64,000 bases of DNA. Source: Ruminococcus sp. (GTDB lineage: Bacteria; Bacillota; Clostridia; Oscillospirales; Ruminococcaceae). Location of the stretch: the NCBI GenBank assembly GCA_020861185.1, contig JAJBSV010000008.1, positions 124,001-188,000 of the forward strand, given 5' to 3'. Below the pieces are notes generated by a model. That model saw only the letters and a program-made list of their open reading frames with translations, did no database searches and had not been told where the DNA came from. Position numbers and translations under genes: made by a program. Below, one piece after another: positions 27,496-39,559 of this stretch (its first letter is position 1; each line of letters begins with the position of its first letter).

Positions 27496-28427
27496 CTCGA
27501 TACGATTTAGTCGTCGACAACGGCTGTGAAGGCAAACGGCTTGATACATGGCTTGCTTCACAAGATGATGTTGATATAACACGGTCATTTGCTGCAAAGC
27601 TGATTGAAGACGGCAGTGTTCTTGTGAACGGCAAGGTTGCTTCAAAGAGCACTAAGCTGAATGCTGGGGATGAGGTTACACTGACTGTTCCCGAACCGGT
27701 CGGTCTATCGGTTGAGCCCGAAGACATTCCGCTTGATATAGTTTACGAAGATGCTGACTTGCTGGTTGTTAATAAGCCGAAGGGCATGGTTGTTCACCCT
27801 GCCGCAGGGAACTATCATGGGACACTCGTAAATGCGCTTCTCTGGCACTGCAAAGGCGAGCTTTCCGGCATAAATGGCGTTATCCGTCCGGGAATTGTTC
27901 ACAGAATAGATAAGAACACTAGTGGTCTTCTGATTGTCGCTAAGACTGACAAAGCCCATCTTGGGCTTGCCGGGCAGATTAAAGAGCACAGTTTTACGAG
28001 AGAGTATGAAGCTATCTGCACCGGTGGAAGATTTAAGGAGCCGATAGGCACAATTAACGCTCCTATCGGACGCGATAAGAACAATCGCAAGCGTATGTGC
28101 GTGACTGAATCGAATTCAAGGTCCGCTGTTACTCATTATACGGTTCTCGAAGAGCTTCGTGAGCGTACACTCGGAATATGTTCTTATGTGAATTTCCGAT
28201 TGGAAACCGGCAGAACTCATCAGATAAGGGTACATTCCGCTTATATCGGGCATCCGATTTTGGGCGATGATGTTTACGGGAAACCGTATAAAGGCTGTGA
28301 AGGACAATGCCTTCACGCAAGAAAGATAGGATTTATTCATCCTGTCACAGGGGAATATCTTGAATTTACAAGCGAGCTTCCGGAATACTTTTCCAAGCTC
28401 CTTGAGAAAATGAGAGACAGTATATGA
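27492..28427 (+). CDS. RluA/RluD-family 23S rRNA pseudouridine synthase
   Basis: 311 aa, GTG start. N-terminal S4 domain (~residues 12-60), then the PseudoU-synth_2 domain with catalytic Asp in GIVHRIDKNTSGLLIVAKT and the conserved LETGRTHQIRVHSAYIGHPI. Next to lspA, as ylyB is in B. subtilis, so the exact target helix is inferred only at family level. The stop overlaps the next gene's ATG (ATGA). Confidence 0.92.
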   Translation: MTRYDLVVDNGCEGKRLDTWLASQDDVDITRSFAAKLIEDGSVLVNGKVASKSTKLNAGDEVTLTVPEPVGLSVEPEDIPLDIVYEDADLLVVNKPKGMVVHPAAGNYHGTLVNALLWHCKGELSGINGVIRPGIVHRIDKNTSGLLIVAKTDKAHLGLAGQIKEHSFTREYEAICTGGRFKEPIGTINAPIGRDKNNRKRMCVTESNSRSAVTHYTVLEELRERTLGICSYVNFRLETGRTHQIRVHSAYIGHPILGDDVYGKPYKGCEGQCLHARKIGFIHPVTGEYLEFTSELPEYFSKLLEKMRDSI

Positions 28428-29233
28428 TAGAACTTGACAAGACTATTTTTGTAACGGATATGGATGGGACTCTTCTAGCACCTGATAAAACAGTGTCGGA
28501 AGGGAACTTAAGAGCTATTTCCGATTACAGAAATGCCGGAGGGCTTTTTGGGGTCGCGACTGGCAGACCCATCCACACAATGAGAAAGTATCTGAGCATT
28601 CTGGATATTGACCTTCCGCTGATACTTTACAATGGCTGCATTGTTTATGATTATCATCAAGATAGGATTCTTTCTTCTACATATCTGCCCGATTGTGCAA
28701 GGGATATTCTCAAGGATATATTTTCGACTTTTCCCGGCATTGCTCCCGAGATATTCACTTTCGAGGGACAGTACTATCTTAATCTTAATGATGCCGAAAA
28801 GTGGCATCACGAGATTCTTCAGGTCAGTTATATAAAGAAGGCATCGGGCGACGAAGTTACCGAGCCCTGGTGTAAGCTCCTTTTTGCCGACAGTGTTGAT
28901 GTCATTGACAAGCTCATGAAGTACGTCCGTAAGTTTGACGGCATGGGAGTAAGATTTGTAAGAAGCTGTCCCTATTTTCTGGAGCTATTGCCTGAGAATG
29001 TGTCAAAGGGAAGTGCTCTTAAGAAAATGTGTCAAGCAATATCGCTTGACAATAAATTAATTATCTCCGCCGGAGATTATGACAATGATATTGAGATGCT
29101 CAAAGCATCTGATATAAGTTTTTGCCCATCAGATTCACAGTCTGCTGTGAAGGAGGCGGCGGATTACGTCTTAAAATCCACCTGCTCCGAGGATACTATG
29201 GCAGAAGCGCTCGCTATATTGGCAACATTATAA
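28424..29233 (+). CDS. Cof-type HAD-superfamily phosphatase
   Basis: 269 aa. Cytosolic phosphatase, probably for sugar phosphates, FMN or similar small substrates. Motif I FVTDMDGTLL with both Asp residues, C2-type cap (~85-190), and motif IV SAGDYDNDIEMLKAS. It overlaps the rluD-like gene by 4 bases and precedes the transketolase pair by 15 bases. The substrate cannot be predicted. Confidence 0.9.
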   Translation: MIELDKTIFVTDMDGTLLAPDKTVSEGNLRAISDYRNAGGLFGVATGRPIHTMRKYLSILDIDLPLILYNGCIVYDYHQDRILSSTYLPDCARDILKDIFSTFPGIAPEIFTFEGQYYLNLNDAEKWHHEILQVSYIKKASGDEVTEPWCKLLFADSVDVIDKLMKYVRKFDGMGVRFVRSCPYFLELLPENVSKGSALKKMCQAISLDNKLIISAGDYDNDIEMLKASDISFCPSDSQSAVKEAADYVLKSTCSEDTMAEALAILATL

Positions 29234-29248
29234 TTTGGAGGTTTTTCT

Positions 29249-30097
29249 ATGGACGAATTACTAAAGAAACAGCTCAGTATAACTGCATGCAAAGTTAGAA
29301 TGGGCATAATTGAGGGTGTTTATAACGCCAAGAGCGGTCACCCGGGGGGCTCTTTATCTATTGCTGACCTTCTTACTTATCTCTATTTTGCAAAGATGAA
29401 TGTATATCCCGACAAGCCGGACCTTCCCGACAGAGACCGCTTTGTCCTTTCCAAGGGACACACTGCTCCAGCTCTTTACTCAACCTTGGCTAACAGAGGA
29501 TATTTTGATGTTGAGGAGCTCAAGGGCTTAAGACACATCGGTTCAATGCTTCAGGGGCATCCCGATATGAAGCATATTCCGGGTGTTGATATGTCTTCCG
29601 GCTCTTTGGGGCAGGGCATTTCTGCCGCTTGTGGCATGGCTCTTTCCGCAAAGCTCACGAATGATACTTATCATGTATACTGTGTTTTAGGCGATGGTGA
29701 AATCGAAGAAGGACAGGTCTGGGAAGCCGCTATGTTTGCGGCTCAGCAGAAGCTCGACAATCTTGTAGCTATCGTTGACAACAACGGCTTGCAGATTGAC
29801 GGCAAGATTTCTGATGTTTGCTCTCCTTATCCTATTACCGATAAGTTCTCCGCGTTCGGCTGGCATGTAATCGCTATGGATGCTCACGATTTCGACAGCA
29901 TCGATGCCGCATTCAAGGAAGCCGAGACGGTTGTCAATCAGCCTGTGATGATAGTTATGTCCAGTGTCAAGGGTAAGGGCGTTTCGTTCATGGAGAATCA
30001 GGTTTCATGGCACGGAACCGCACCGAACAAGGAACAGTATGAACAGGCTATGAGTGAGCTCGAGGCTCAGCTCGCTGAATTGGAAACGGAGGAATAA
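29249..30097 (+). CDS. Transketolase, N-terminal (thiamine-binding) subunit
   Basis: 282 aa. Carries the ThDP/Mg site of a split transketolase: GHPGGSLSIADLLTYLYF, LSKGHTAPALY and GDGEIEEGQVWEAAMFA...NNGLQID. TTTGGAGG SD. The C-terminal subunit starts 3 bases downstream, so together they make one enzyme of the non-oxidative pentose phosphate pathway. Split forms are common in Clostridia and archaea. Confidence 0.95.
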   Translation: MDELLKKQLSITACKVRMGIIEGVYNAKSGHPGGSLSIADLLTYLYFAKMNVYPDKPDLPDRDRFVLSKGHTAPALYSTLANRGYFDVEELKGLRHIGSMLQGHPDMKHIPGVDMSSGSLGQGISAACGMALSAKLTNDTYHVYCVLGDGEIEEGQVWEAAMFAAQQKLDNLVAIVDNNGLQIDGKISDVCSPYPITDKFSAFGWHVIAMDAHDFDSIDAAFKEAETVVNQPVMIVMSSVKGKGVSFMENQVSWHGTAPNKEQYEQAMSELEAQLAELETEE

Positions 30098-30100
30098 GAA

Positions 30101-31048
30101 ATGGCAGAACTTATAAAAAAGGCTACCCGAGAGAGCTATGGCGAAACCTTGGCTGAACTCGGCGATAAGTACGAAAATCTCTATGTTTTGGATGCCGACC
30201 TCGCCGCCGCAACCAAGACAGGTATATTCAAGAAGAAGTTCCCTGACAGACACATTGATTGCGGTATTCAGGAAGCAAACATGATGGGCGTTGCCGCGGG
30301 TCTTGCCGCAACAGGAAAGATTCCTTTCGCATCATCGTTTGCAATGTTCGCCGCCGGAAGAGCATACGAGATTGTAAGAAACTCTATCGGCTATCCGCAC
30401 CTCAACGTCAAAATCGGTGCTACACACGCCGGCATTTCTGTAGGTGAAGACGGTGCTACACATCAGTGCAACGAGGATATAGCTCTTATGCGCACTATCC
30501 CCGGTATGACCGTTATCAATCCCGCTGACGATGTAGAGGCAAGAGCGGCTATCGAGGCAGCTATCCAGTATGTCGGACCGGTTTATATGCGCTTCGGAAG
30601 ACTTGCGACTCCGGTTTTCAATGATAAGGAAACCTATAAATTCGAACTCGGCAAGGGTGTTCAGCTCACAGAAGGAAGCGATGTGACCATCGTTGCAACC
30701 GGACTTCTTGTGTATGAGGCACTTGTCGCCGCAGAACAGCTCAAGAACGACGGCATCAGCGCAAGAGTTATCAACATCCACACCATCAAGCCCTTAGATG
30801 AGGAAATCATTGTCAAGGCGGCTCGTGAGACAGGACTCGTTATTACTGCCGAGGAGCACAGCGTCATCGGCGGTCTCGGCTCTGCTGTATGCGATACACT
30901 TTCCGCTAACTGCCCGACCAAGGTCGTGAAGATTGGCGTAAACGACGTATTCGGCTATTCAGGTCCCGCAGTTCAGCTTCTCAAGGAATTCGGACTCTGC
31001 TCCGAGAATATTGTAGCTACCGTAAAGGAAGCTATGAGGAGCAAATAA
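30101..31048 (+). CDS. Transketolase, C-terminal subunit
   Basis: 315 aa. Pyrimidine-binding domain (DCGIQEANMMGVAAGLAATG with the catalytic Glu; SFAMFAAGRAYEIVRN) and C-terminal domain (VTIVATGLLVYEAL). Partner of the preceding gene. The product cannot be the dxs enzyme, which is encoded separately at 56.4-58.2 kb, or a pyruvate dehydrogenase E1, because no E2 is near. Confidence 0.95.
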   Translation: MAELIKKATRESYGETLAELGDKYENLYVLDADLAAATKTGIFKKKFPDRHIDCGIQEANMMGVAAGLAATGKIPFASSFAMFAAGRAYEIVRNSIGYPHLNVKIGATHAGISVGEDGATHQCNEDIALMRTIPGMTVINPADDVEARAAIEAAIQYVGPVYMRFGRLATPVFNDKETYKFELGKGVQLTEGSDVTIVATGLLVYEALVAAEQLKNDGISARVINIHTIKPLDEEIIVKAARETGLVITAEEHSVIGGLGSAVCDTLSANCPTKVVKIGVNDVFGYSGPAVQLLKEFGLCSENIVATVKEAMRSK

Positions 31049-31069
31049 TTTTCAAGAAATATTCAGTTT

Positions 31070-31106
31070 CCCGTTCCGAGAGCATAGTATGTCTTATCGG
31101 GACGGG
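31070..31106 (+). promoter_or_regulatory. Hairpin overlapping the yunB ribosome-binding site
   Basis: CCCGTTCCGA (31070-31079) pairs with TCGGGACGGG (31097-31106; one G-U) and the SD GGGAGG shares three G with the 3' arm. It could mask translation initiation or act as a weak 3' end for transketolase mRNA. No T-tract. Confidence 0.5.
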
Positions 31107-31116
31107 AGGCGATATT

Positions 31117-31755
31117 TTGCAGAGACGTAGGCACAGAATTAAGAAAGATAACGGCAATACGGGAACGGCAGTAATGCTGATTCTGATTGCTGTAGTTGTC
31201 CTGTTGTTTATAAACGCCGCACTGAAGCCTGTTATCATGAACATGGCGGAGTCGTATGGAAAAATGTCGGTTGCAAAGGCAGTTGACGAAGCGGTCATTG
31301 AGCTTTTTGAAAACGAAGACATCGGCTATTCCGATTTGGTCAGGCTTACTTTCAGCGATTCCGGATTTGTGACGGCTGTCGAATATAATTCAGCGGAGAT
31401 AAACAGAATCAAGCTCTCATTGAGCAATAGCTTGGTTTCGGGTCTTGAGAAGCTCAGAGCCTCAAAGATTAAAGTTCCCATAGGTAGCTTAACCGGAAAT
31501 GCTTATTTCAGCGGAAGGGGACTGAGCCTGAGACTTCGGATAATGCAGTCATCGGTGCCGGTTATCGAAGTGATTTCGTCCTTCGAGAGTGAAGGTATAA
31601 ATACCGTTTTGCATCGCATTATAATAAGAATCACCGTTGAGACTGAGGCGTATCTTCCTCCGAGAAGGGCAAGCTTTACTCTCACACAGGATTTTGTAAT
31701 AGCACAGACAATAATTATCGGTGATATTCCGTCAGGATATGCCGATATTGGATAA
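31117..31755 (+). CDS. yunB: Sporulation protein YunB
   Basis: 212 aa, TTG start 7 bases after GGGAGG. Sigma-E-dependent in B. subtilis and needed for normal spores. One N-terminal transmembrane helix (~residues 17-38) and an extracytoplasmic domain. The C-terminal family signature is present: EAYLPPRRASFTLTQDFVIAQTIIIGDIPSGY. It starts 68 bases after the transketolase stop, so it may share the upstream transcript or have a mother-cell promoter that I could not define. Confidence 0.88.
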   Translation: MQRRRHRIKKDNGNTGTAVMLILIAVVVLLFINAALKPVIMNMAESYGKMSVAKAVDEAVIELFENEDIGYSDLVRLTFSDSGFVTAVEYNSAEINRIKLSLSNSLVSGLEKLRASKIKVPIGSLTGNAYFSGRGLSLRLRIMQSSVPVIEVISSFESEGINTVLHRIIIRITVETEAYLPPRRASFTLTQDFVIAQTIIIGDIPSGYADIG

Positions 31756-33750
<1,995 letters not shown>

Positions 33751-33786
33751 CGTAGACATACTAAAGATGAAAGAAAGGCGGACGAA

Positions 33787-34068
33787 ATGGCAAATAATCC
33801 GAATATAGATATCAAGTACGTTGCGAAGCTTGCAAGAATCAGGATTTCCGATGATGAGCTTCCGAGATATTCAGAGGAAATGAACAACATCATCAAGATG
33901 GTCGAGGCTATGCCTGAGATTGACGACGAGCTATTGGTCGACGAGAGTAACGTTATGGAATTAAGAGAGGACAAGCTTTCTGAAAGCAAGCTTTCCCGTG
34001 ATGAAATTCTTAAGAATGCTCCGAAGGTCGTTGCCGGTTGCGTGGTCGTGCCGAAGACTGTTGAGTAG
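33787..34068 (+). CDS. gatC: Asp-tRNA(Asn)/Glu-tRNA(Gln) amidotransferase subunit C
   Basis: 93 aa. Small GatCAB subunit that stabilises GatA. Typical YVAKLARIRISDDELPRYSEEMNNII at the N-terminus. SD GAAAGGCGG. First of three adjacent gat genes, so charging of Gln (and perhaps Asn) tRNAs is by transamidation. Confidence 0.95.
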   Translation: MANNPNIDIKYVAKLARIRISDDELPRYSEEMNNIIKMVEAMPEIDDELLVDESNVMELREDKLSESKLSRDEILKNAPKVVAGCVVVPKTVE

Positions 34069-34080
34069 GGAGGAAGCAAA

Positions 34081-35559
34081 TTGGAACTTTATGAATTTAA
34101 AGCGTGCGAGCTGAGCGAAATGCTCGGTAAAGGTGAGATATCATCCAAGGAGCTCACTGAATCTGTGTTTGACAGAATCGAAAAGACCGAGCCTGCTATC
34201 GGCGCATATCTGACGCTAAATCGTGATTCGGCACTTTCTGAGGCTGAGAAGATAGACGCAAAAAGAGCATCCGGCGAGGAGCTATCTCCTCTTGCTGGAA
34301 TCCCGATAGGAATCAAAGACAATATCTCGACAACAGGCATCAGAACAACCTGTGCCTCAAGAATGCTCGAGAATTATACTCCCGTTTTTGATGCGACAGT
34401 TGTCACTAAGCTAAAAAATGCCGGCGCAATCATAACCGGTAAGCTCAATATGGATGAGTTCGCAATGGGCTCTTCGACCGAAACGTCTTATTTCCAGCCA
34501 ACCAAGAATCCGTTTGACACTTCCTGTGTTCCCGGCGGTTCTTCCGGCGGATCTGCGGCGGCTGTAGCTTCTATGGAGGCTGTCATGGCTCTCGGCTCGG
34601 ATACCGGTGGTTCAATTCGTCAGCCGTCTTCTTTATGCGGCGTTGTCGGGCTTAAGCCTACATACGGCAGTGTTTCGAGATATGGCTTGGTTGCCTTTGC
34701 ATCGTCTTTGGACCAGATTGGTCCTATCACAAGAAGTGTTAAGGACTCGGCAATGCTTTTTGATGCCATTTGCGGGCATGATTCTTTGGATGCCACCAGT
34801 GCAAGAAGAGATTATGCTCCCATAAGCGGAACCCTTGACGGTGATGTCCGTGGACTTAAGATAGGCATTCCAAAGGAATACTTCGGCGACGGTATCAAGC
34901 CGGAAGTAAAAGAGGCTGTTATGAGCTCTGTCAAGGCTCTTGAGAGCAGGGGAGCAACTGTAAAGGAGATTTCTCTTCCTTCAACTGACTATGCCCTTTC
35001 TGCTTACTATATAATTGCCTGTGCCGAAGCTTCATCAAATCTTGCAAGATTTGACGGCGTAAAGTACGGTTATCGTTGCGAAAATCCCGAAAACCTCATG
35101 GATATGTATGAGAGAACGAGAAGCGAAGGCTTCGGAAGAGAAGTCAAGAGAAGAATAATACTCGGCACTTTTGTACTCAGTTCAGGATACTATGATGCCT
35201 ATTACAAAAAGGCAAAGCTCTTGCAGAAGAGAATTCGTTCTGAATTTGACAGCGCATTTAACGATGTAGACGTGATTGTTACTCCCACGTCTCCGTTTGA
35301 AGCCTTCAAATTTGGTGACAAGATGGATGACCCGCTTGCGATGTATTCGGCAGATATCTGCACCGTTACTGTTAATATCGCCGGTCTTCCCGCAGTCAGC
35401 GTGCCTTGCGGCTATTCCGAAATCGGATTGCCCTATGGTATGCAAATAATCGGCAGAAGCTTTGACGAGAAAACAATTCTCAATGCGGCGTATGCTCACG
35501 AGTGCGGTTTTGGCGGTTTCAGAGCGCCCGTAATTGCGAGTAAGGGGGTAGAGCTATGA
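34081..35559 (+). CDS. gatA: Asp-tRNA(Asn)/Glu-tRNA(Gln) amidotransferase subunit A
   Basis: 492 aa, TTG start after GGGAGG. Amidase-signature glutaminase subunit that supplies ammonia. Catalytic Ser-cisSer-Lys triad is visible: [10 protein letters not shown] (Lys), [14 protein letters not shown] (cis-Ser) and [16 protein letters not shown] (nucleophile Ser). It overlaps gatB by 4 bases. Confidence 0.97.
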   Translation: MELYEFKACELSEMLGKGEISSKELTESVFDRIEKTEPAIGAYLTLNRDSALSEAEKIDAKRASGEELSPLAGIPIGIKDNISTTGIRTTCASRMLENYTPVFDATVVTKLKNAGAIITGKLNMDEFAMGSSTETSYFQPTKNPFDTSCVPGGSSGGSAAAVASMEAVMALGSDTGGSIRQPSSLCGVVGLKPTYGSVSRYGLVAFASSLDQIGPITRSVKDSAMLFDAICGHDSLDATSARRDYAPISGTLDGDVRGLKIGIPKEYFGDGIKPEVKEAVMSSVKALESRGATVKEISLPSTDYALSAYYIIACAEASSNLARFDGVKYGYRCENPENLMDMYERTRSEGFGREVKRRIILGTFVLSSGYYDAYYKKAKLLQKRIRSEFDSAFNDVDVIVTPTSPFEAFKFGDKMDDPLAMYSADICTVTVNIAGLPAVSVPCGYSEIGLPYGMQIIGRSFDEKTILNAAYAHECGFGGFRAPVIASKGVEL

Positions 35560-36989
35560 TAAGAGGCTATGAAGTTGTTGTCGGTCTGGAGGTTCATGCT
35601 GAGCTCAACACTGCAACTAAGATTTATTGCAACTGCAAAAACTCCTTTGGGCTCGAGGTAAATACTCAGGTTTGTCCGATTTGCCTCGGAATGCCCGGAA
35701 CTCTCCCTACTCTCAACGAAAAGGTCGTAGAATATGCTATAAAGATGGGGCATGCTCTTAACTGTGGGATTAACAGGATTTGCAAGCAGGACAGAAAGAA
35801 CTATTTTTATCCCGACCTTCCGAAGTCCTATCAGATTTCGCAGGCTGATATCCCGCTGTGCCATGACGGTTACATAGATATTATTGTTGACGGCGAGACA
35901 AAGAGAATCGGCGTTGAGCGTATTCACATCGAGGAGGATGCAGGAAAGCTTCTTCACTCGGATAAGTTTGACGGTTCTCTCGTAGACTTCAACCGCTGCG
36001 GAGTTCCGCTTATTGAAATTGTTTCAAGACCTGATATGAGAAGCTCAGATGAAGCTAAGGCATATCTTGAAACTATCCGTTCGATCCTCAGATATATTGA
36101 CATTTCCGACTGCAAGATGCAGGAGGGCTCAATAAGATGCGATGTCAATGTTTCCGTTCACAAGCCGGGTGAACCTCTCGGCACGAGATGCGAAATGAAG
36201 AACGTCAACAGCTTTTCAGCGGTCGTTCATGGCATAGATTACGAAGCAAACCGCCAGATTGAAGTGCTTGAAGCCGGTGGCACCATAACTCAAGAAACAA
36301 GGAGATGGGATGACGCCAAGGGCGAAAGCGTCTCGATGCGTTCCAAAGAGGATGCTCAGGACTACAGATATTTCCCCGAGCCTGACCTTGGAACGATAGT
36401 AGTTTCCGAGGAGAAGGTGCAGTATCTGAAAGATACGCTCCCCGAGCTTCCCAACGCCAGAATAATGAGATACATTGGCATCTGTGGGCTTTCATATAAC
36501 GATGCCGCAATGATTGTCGACGTTCCCGAAAAAGCTGAGCTGTTTGATAAGACACTTGAGGCCGGTTGCAAGTCGGGCAAGCTTCTTTCAAACTGGATTT
36601 TGGGCGAGATTTCGAAGCTTATGAACGATGGAATCGACATTCACGAGACGAATCTTACTCCCAAAAAGCTTGCAAAGATTGTCAACTATATTGACTCCGG
36701 CAAGATTTCCACTGCCGCAGGCAAGAAAGTCTTCGACGCCGTTATGAGTGACAACGCCGATATTGATGAGTTCATCGAGAAGAATTCTCTGTCGCAGATA
36801 TCGGATGTTTCGTCTCTTGAGAAGATTGCCGCCGAGGTTGTTTCCCAGAACGAAAAGTCGGTATCAGATTACAAGAACGGCAAGACGAACGCTCTCGGCT
36901 ACCTCGTAGGTCAGTGCATGAAGGCTTCCAAGGGCAAGGCAAATCCCGCTGTCATGAAGGAGCTTGTTCTGAAGCTTCTTGAAGAATAA
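35556..36989 (+). CDS. gatB: Asp-tRNA(Asn)/Glu-tRNA(Gln) amidotransferase subunit B
   Basis: 477 aa. Kinase/transamidase subunit that activates the mischarged Glu- or Asp-t[21 protein letters not shown] (zinc cysteines), [23 protein letters not shown], and a C-terminal YqeY-like tRNA-binding tail with [20 protein letters not shown]. Ends just before a strong terminator. Confidence 0.97.
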   Translation: MIRGYEVVVGLEVHAELNTATKIYCNCKNSFGLEVNTQVCPICLGMPGTLPTLNEKVVEYAIKMGHALNCGINRICKQDRKNYFYPDLPKSYQISQADIPLCHDGYIDIIVDGETKRIGVERIHIEEDAGKLLHSDKFDGSLVDFNRCGVPLIEIVSRPDMRSSDEAKAYLETIRSILRYIDISDCKMQEGSIRCDVNVSVHKPGEPLGTRCEMKNVNSFSAVVHGIDYEANRQIEVLEAGGTITQETRRWDDAKGESVSMRSKEDAQDYRYFPEPDLGTIVVSEEKVQYLKDTLPELPNARIMRYIGICGLSYNDAAMIVDVPEKAELFDKTLEAGCKSGKLLSNWILGEISKLMNDGIDIHETNLTPKKLAKIVNYIDSGKISTAAGKKVFDAVMSDNADIDEFIEKNSLSQISDVSSLEKIAAEVVSQNEKSVSDYKNGKTNALGYLVGQCMKASKGKANPAVMKELVLKLLEE

Positions 36990-37005
36990 TCAAATTATAG
37001 AGACT

Positions 37006-37036
37006 AAAGCGACTGCTGTTTCAGCGGTCGCTTTTT
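37006..37036 (+). terminator. Terminator of ligA-gatCAB, overlapping the convergent gene's stop
   Basis: AAAGCGACTGCTG / CAGCGGTCGCTTT make a 13-bp stem with a 3-nt loop and a TTTTT tail. The stop codon of the minus-strand gene lies within the loop and 3' arm. Confidence 0.88.
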
Positions 37037-38013
37037 CTATATGTCAGAGCAATTAAAACCATTCCGGAAACGCAAATAAACGGAATAATGCTTTCCGTGT
37101 TCGAAAATTTAATGCTGTTGGTTGCTTCGGTTTCGAGGCTTATATGATTCTGTACGATGATATAGCCGAGAGAGGAGAATAGAGCGGTTAATAACAACTG
37201 GATTGGTCTGGTGATATAAAACCACTTGAAGCTATAGCTTCCACCTGAAAGACATATAATTTGCATGTGCACACACAGTCCGCCGAATGACAATAGTACT
37301 GTAGTCAATATAAAGAATAGTATTCCGTTTCCTTGAAGTGAAATAATATTTGATATCTCAAGAATTGCGGATATAATGGGATTCAGTGACGGCAAGATTG
37401 AGATGAGTGCTGAAAAGAACACTATTGCTGAACATATCGAAATCATAGAATTTGCAGAAGAGTTTATTGATTCCATTACAGAGGCAGTAAGTGGAACACC
37501 TTTACAGCTGATATTAACATTCGATTTGAATTTAAATTTGACTGTACAAATCATATATAAAAGCATATTTGATGAGAATATCGAAATAAATGCTGTGAAG
37601 CCTAAAAGCTTGCTATGGTATAAGGCTGTATTGACTATTCCCAAAATATATGCCGGACCCGAGGCAAACGAAAAACAGATTGCAATTTCCGCCTGCTCTG
37701 ATGTAATTGCATTTTCCTTTACGAGGTCACTGAGTACCTTTGCACCTATCGGATATCCGCAAATATTTCCGAGGAGAAATGCAAGAAATATCCCGTAATT
37801 TGCATATGAAATTTTCTTTGGCTTAAATGCCACAGAGCATTTTATAAGTACACCTGAAAAAACGCTGTTGAGGAAGAGCGAAGGCACTATGTTTATAACA
37901 CAGTTCTCTATAGATGTGATGATGCCGTCTTTTACTTCATCAATATGTACCAACGATAATACGAGAACCGTAATTACCAACGCTACAGACAGCCCGTTCA
38001 AAACATTTTTCAT
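37021..38013 (-). CDS. YlbJ-like sporulation integral membrane protein (probable)
   Basis: 330 aa, about 8-9 hydrophobic helices and almost no soluble domain. NCVINIVPSLFLNSVFSG, GNICGYPIGAKVLSDLV and FSFASGPAYILGIV resemble the YlbJ/nucleoside-recognition (Gate) family used in spore formation. It is shorter than B. subtilis YlbJ (~408 aa). Visibly more AT-rich and Ile/Asn/Ser-rich than its neighbours. It is divergent from yqfC-yqfD, also sporulation genes, with a 74-bp shared upstream region. Family call is moderate; function of YlbJ itself is unclear. Confidence 0.6.
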   Translation of the reverse strand: MKNVLNGLSVALVITVLVLSLVHIDEVKDGIITSIENCVINIVPSLFLNSVFSGVLIKCSVAFKPKKISYANYGIFLAFLLGNICGYPIGAKVLSDLVKENAITSEQAEIAICFSFASGPAYILGIVNTALYHSKLLGFTAFISIFSSNMLLYMICTVKFKFKSNVNISCKGVPLTASVMESINSSANSMISICSAIVFFSALISILPSLNPIISAILEISNIISLQGNGILFFILTTVLLSFGGLCVHMQIICLSGGSYSFKWFYITRPIQLLLTALFSSLGYIIVQNHISLETEATNSIKFSNTESIIPFICVSGMVLIALTYRKSDR

Positions 38014-38087
38014 TGCTTGACCTTCTTTTCGGCTTTTACAATTCTATGCTTGGATTTTCGGCAGTATAATTGAAGGGAGTGATTCTA

Positions 38088-38369
38088 TTGAATATTAAAT
38101 CCATACTGCCTGAACTTAAAAGTCGGGCGAGAAAATATGCTTATTACGAATCATATGTCACGGTATCGGGCGATGATGAGGTTCTGATTGAAAATGTTAC
38201 CGATGTTTTGGAGTGCAACGAAATCATGGTAAGGGTTAAAGCCGGGGCAAACGAAGTGGTTGTCTGGGGAGAGAATCTGAAAATATCCGCATATACCGAC
38301 CATTCGGTTGCGCTTACCGGTAAAATTACATCCGTAGAAATCTCAAAAGGCGGTGCAAAGATACTATGA
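38088..38369 (+). CDS. yqfC: Sporulation protein YqfC (YabP/YqfC family)
   Basis: 93 aa from TTG 38088, 8 bases after AGGGAG. The track start at TTG 38070 precedes that SD. Small beta-rich YabP/YqfC domain: YVTVSGDDEVLIENVTDVLECNE...VVVWGENLKISAYTDHSVALTG. In B. subtilis yqfC-yqfD are transcribed in the mother cell by sigma-E. It overlaps yqfD by 4 bases. Confidence 0.88.
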   Translation: MNIKSILPELKSRARKYAYYESYVTVSGDDEVLIENVTDVLECNEIMVRVKAGANEVVVWGENLKISAYTDHSVALTGKITSVEISKGGAKIL

Positions 38370-39535
38370 GCCTGCTTTTTATGCACTTGACTGGAATCAT
38401 TACTGTCAGAGTTGATGGCTTTGATATGGGAACTGTCATAAATCGCTTGAGAAAAGAATGCAAAGTGATTTCGCTTGACACTAAAGGCAATACGGTTTAT
38501 GCTACACTTCCGTTTTATTATGAGAAGAAGCTTGAAGATATTTCATATCAAAGCAACTGTGTTCTGGAGATTACTTCTCGCAAAGGCGTCTATTTTCATT
38601 TCCGTAAATATCGGAAGAGATACGGCTTTGTTGTCGGTATTCTTGTTTCTATTCTTCTTTCTTTTTACCTGTCTAATATTGTTTTCAGCATCAGAATTGT
38701 CGGAACGGATGACGAAAGCATCATTTATGAAGCAAGAGAAATTCTCGAAGAAGAAGGACTGAAGGCGGGTGCATTCATCCCGAATCTCAACTTTCTTAAG
38801 CTTCAGACAAGGCTTTTTGAGATTGACGATGATATATCTTGGGTGTCTATCGGCAACAGCGGTTCCGTTGTTACAGTAAATCTGAGGACTGTTGTCGAGA
38901 AGGTAGAGACCGACGAAGGCAGGATTCCATGCAATATAATCGCCACCGAGGATGCACAGATAGTGGATATCAATGTTCTTGTCGGGCATCTTGAAAAATT
39001 GATAGGTGATGCCGTTGCGAAAGGAGATTTGCTTGTAAGCGGATATGTTGAAAGGGGAAGCGGCAGGACTTATTACTATCATTCCATTGCAAACATCACC
39101 GCTGTTTTTGAAAGAACGGTCACGTTTGAGCAGAGCATATACGACAGAAAAGTGGTAGATGGTGAGATTTTCTACGCTAAGAGTCTGAGCATATTTGATA
39201 TTGATATACCGATTCCGAACTTAAATGTGCTCAGTGGTTCTTATATCACAGATACATATAGGGCTAGTCTTAATCTTTTCGGAATTGAACTACCGATTGG
39301 AATCACTACAACCGAATATACCGAGCAGATATATAAGCTGAACATCTATACACTGGACGAAGCGGAAGAAATCGTTTATGCGAGACTTGAAAACTACGAA
39401 GAGAATCTGATAGGAGATTATGAGGTTATGAATAAGGACGTGGCGGTTGAGAAAACCGACAGTTCGGTTGTTCTTACCTGTACCTATACTTTGAAGGGCG
39501 ATATCGGCATAGAGAGCCCGATATTCGCGAAATAA
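38366..39535 (+). CDS. yqfD: Sporulation protein YqfD
   Basis: 389 aa. N-terminal cytoplasmic domain (~1-85), one transmembrane helix (~90-110, GFVVGILVSILLSFYLSN), then an extracytoplasmic domain with VRIVGTDDES-like strand, ISWVSIGNSGSVVTVNLRTVVEK and the usual NIIATEDAQIVDINVLVG. Mother-cell membrane protein required for efficient sporulation in B. subtilis. Next to yqfC as there. Confidence 0.9.
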   Translation: MSLLFMHLTGIITVRVDGFDMGTVINRLRKECKVISLDTKGNTVYATLPFYYEKKLEDISYQSNCVLEITSRKGVYFHFRKYRKRYGFVVGILVSILLSFYLSNIVFSIRIVGTDDESIIYEAREILEEEGLKAGAFIPNLNFLKLQTRLFEIDDDISWVSIGNSGSVVTVNLRTVVEKVETDEGRIPCNIIATEDAQIVDINVLVGHLEKLIGDAVAKGDLLVSGYVERGSGRTYYYHSIANITAVFERTVTFEQSIYDRKVVDGEIFYAKSLSIFDIDIPIPNLNVLSGSYITDTYRASLNLFGIELPIGITTTEYTEQIYKLNIYTLDEAEEIVYARLENYEENLIGDYEVMNKDVAVEKTDSSVVLTCTYTLKGDIGIESPIFAK

Positions 39536-39559
39536 TTGATTTATATTGACGGTGGGATA

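Noticed and set aside
31049-31090. Sigma-E-like -10 (CATAGTAT) before yunB
   Set aside because: No -35 at the right distance (the nearest ATATT is about 19 bases away), so not called a promoter.
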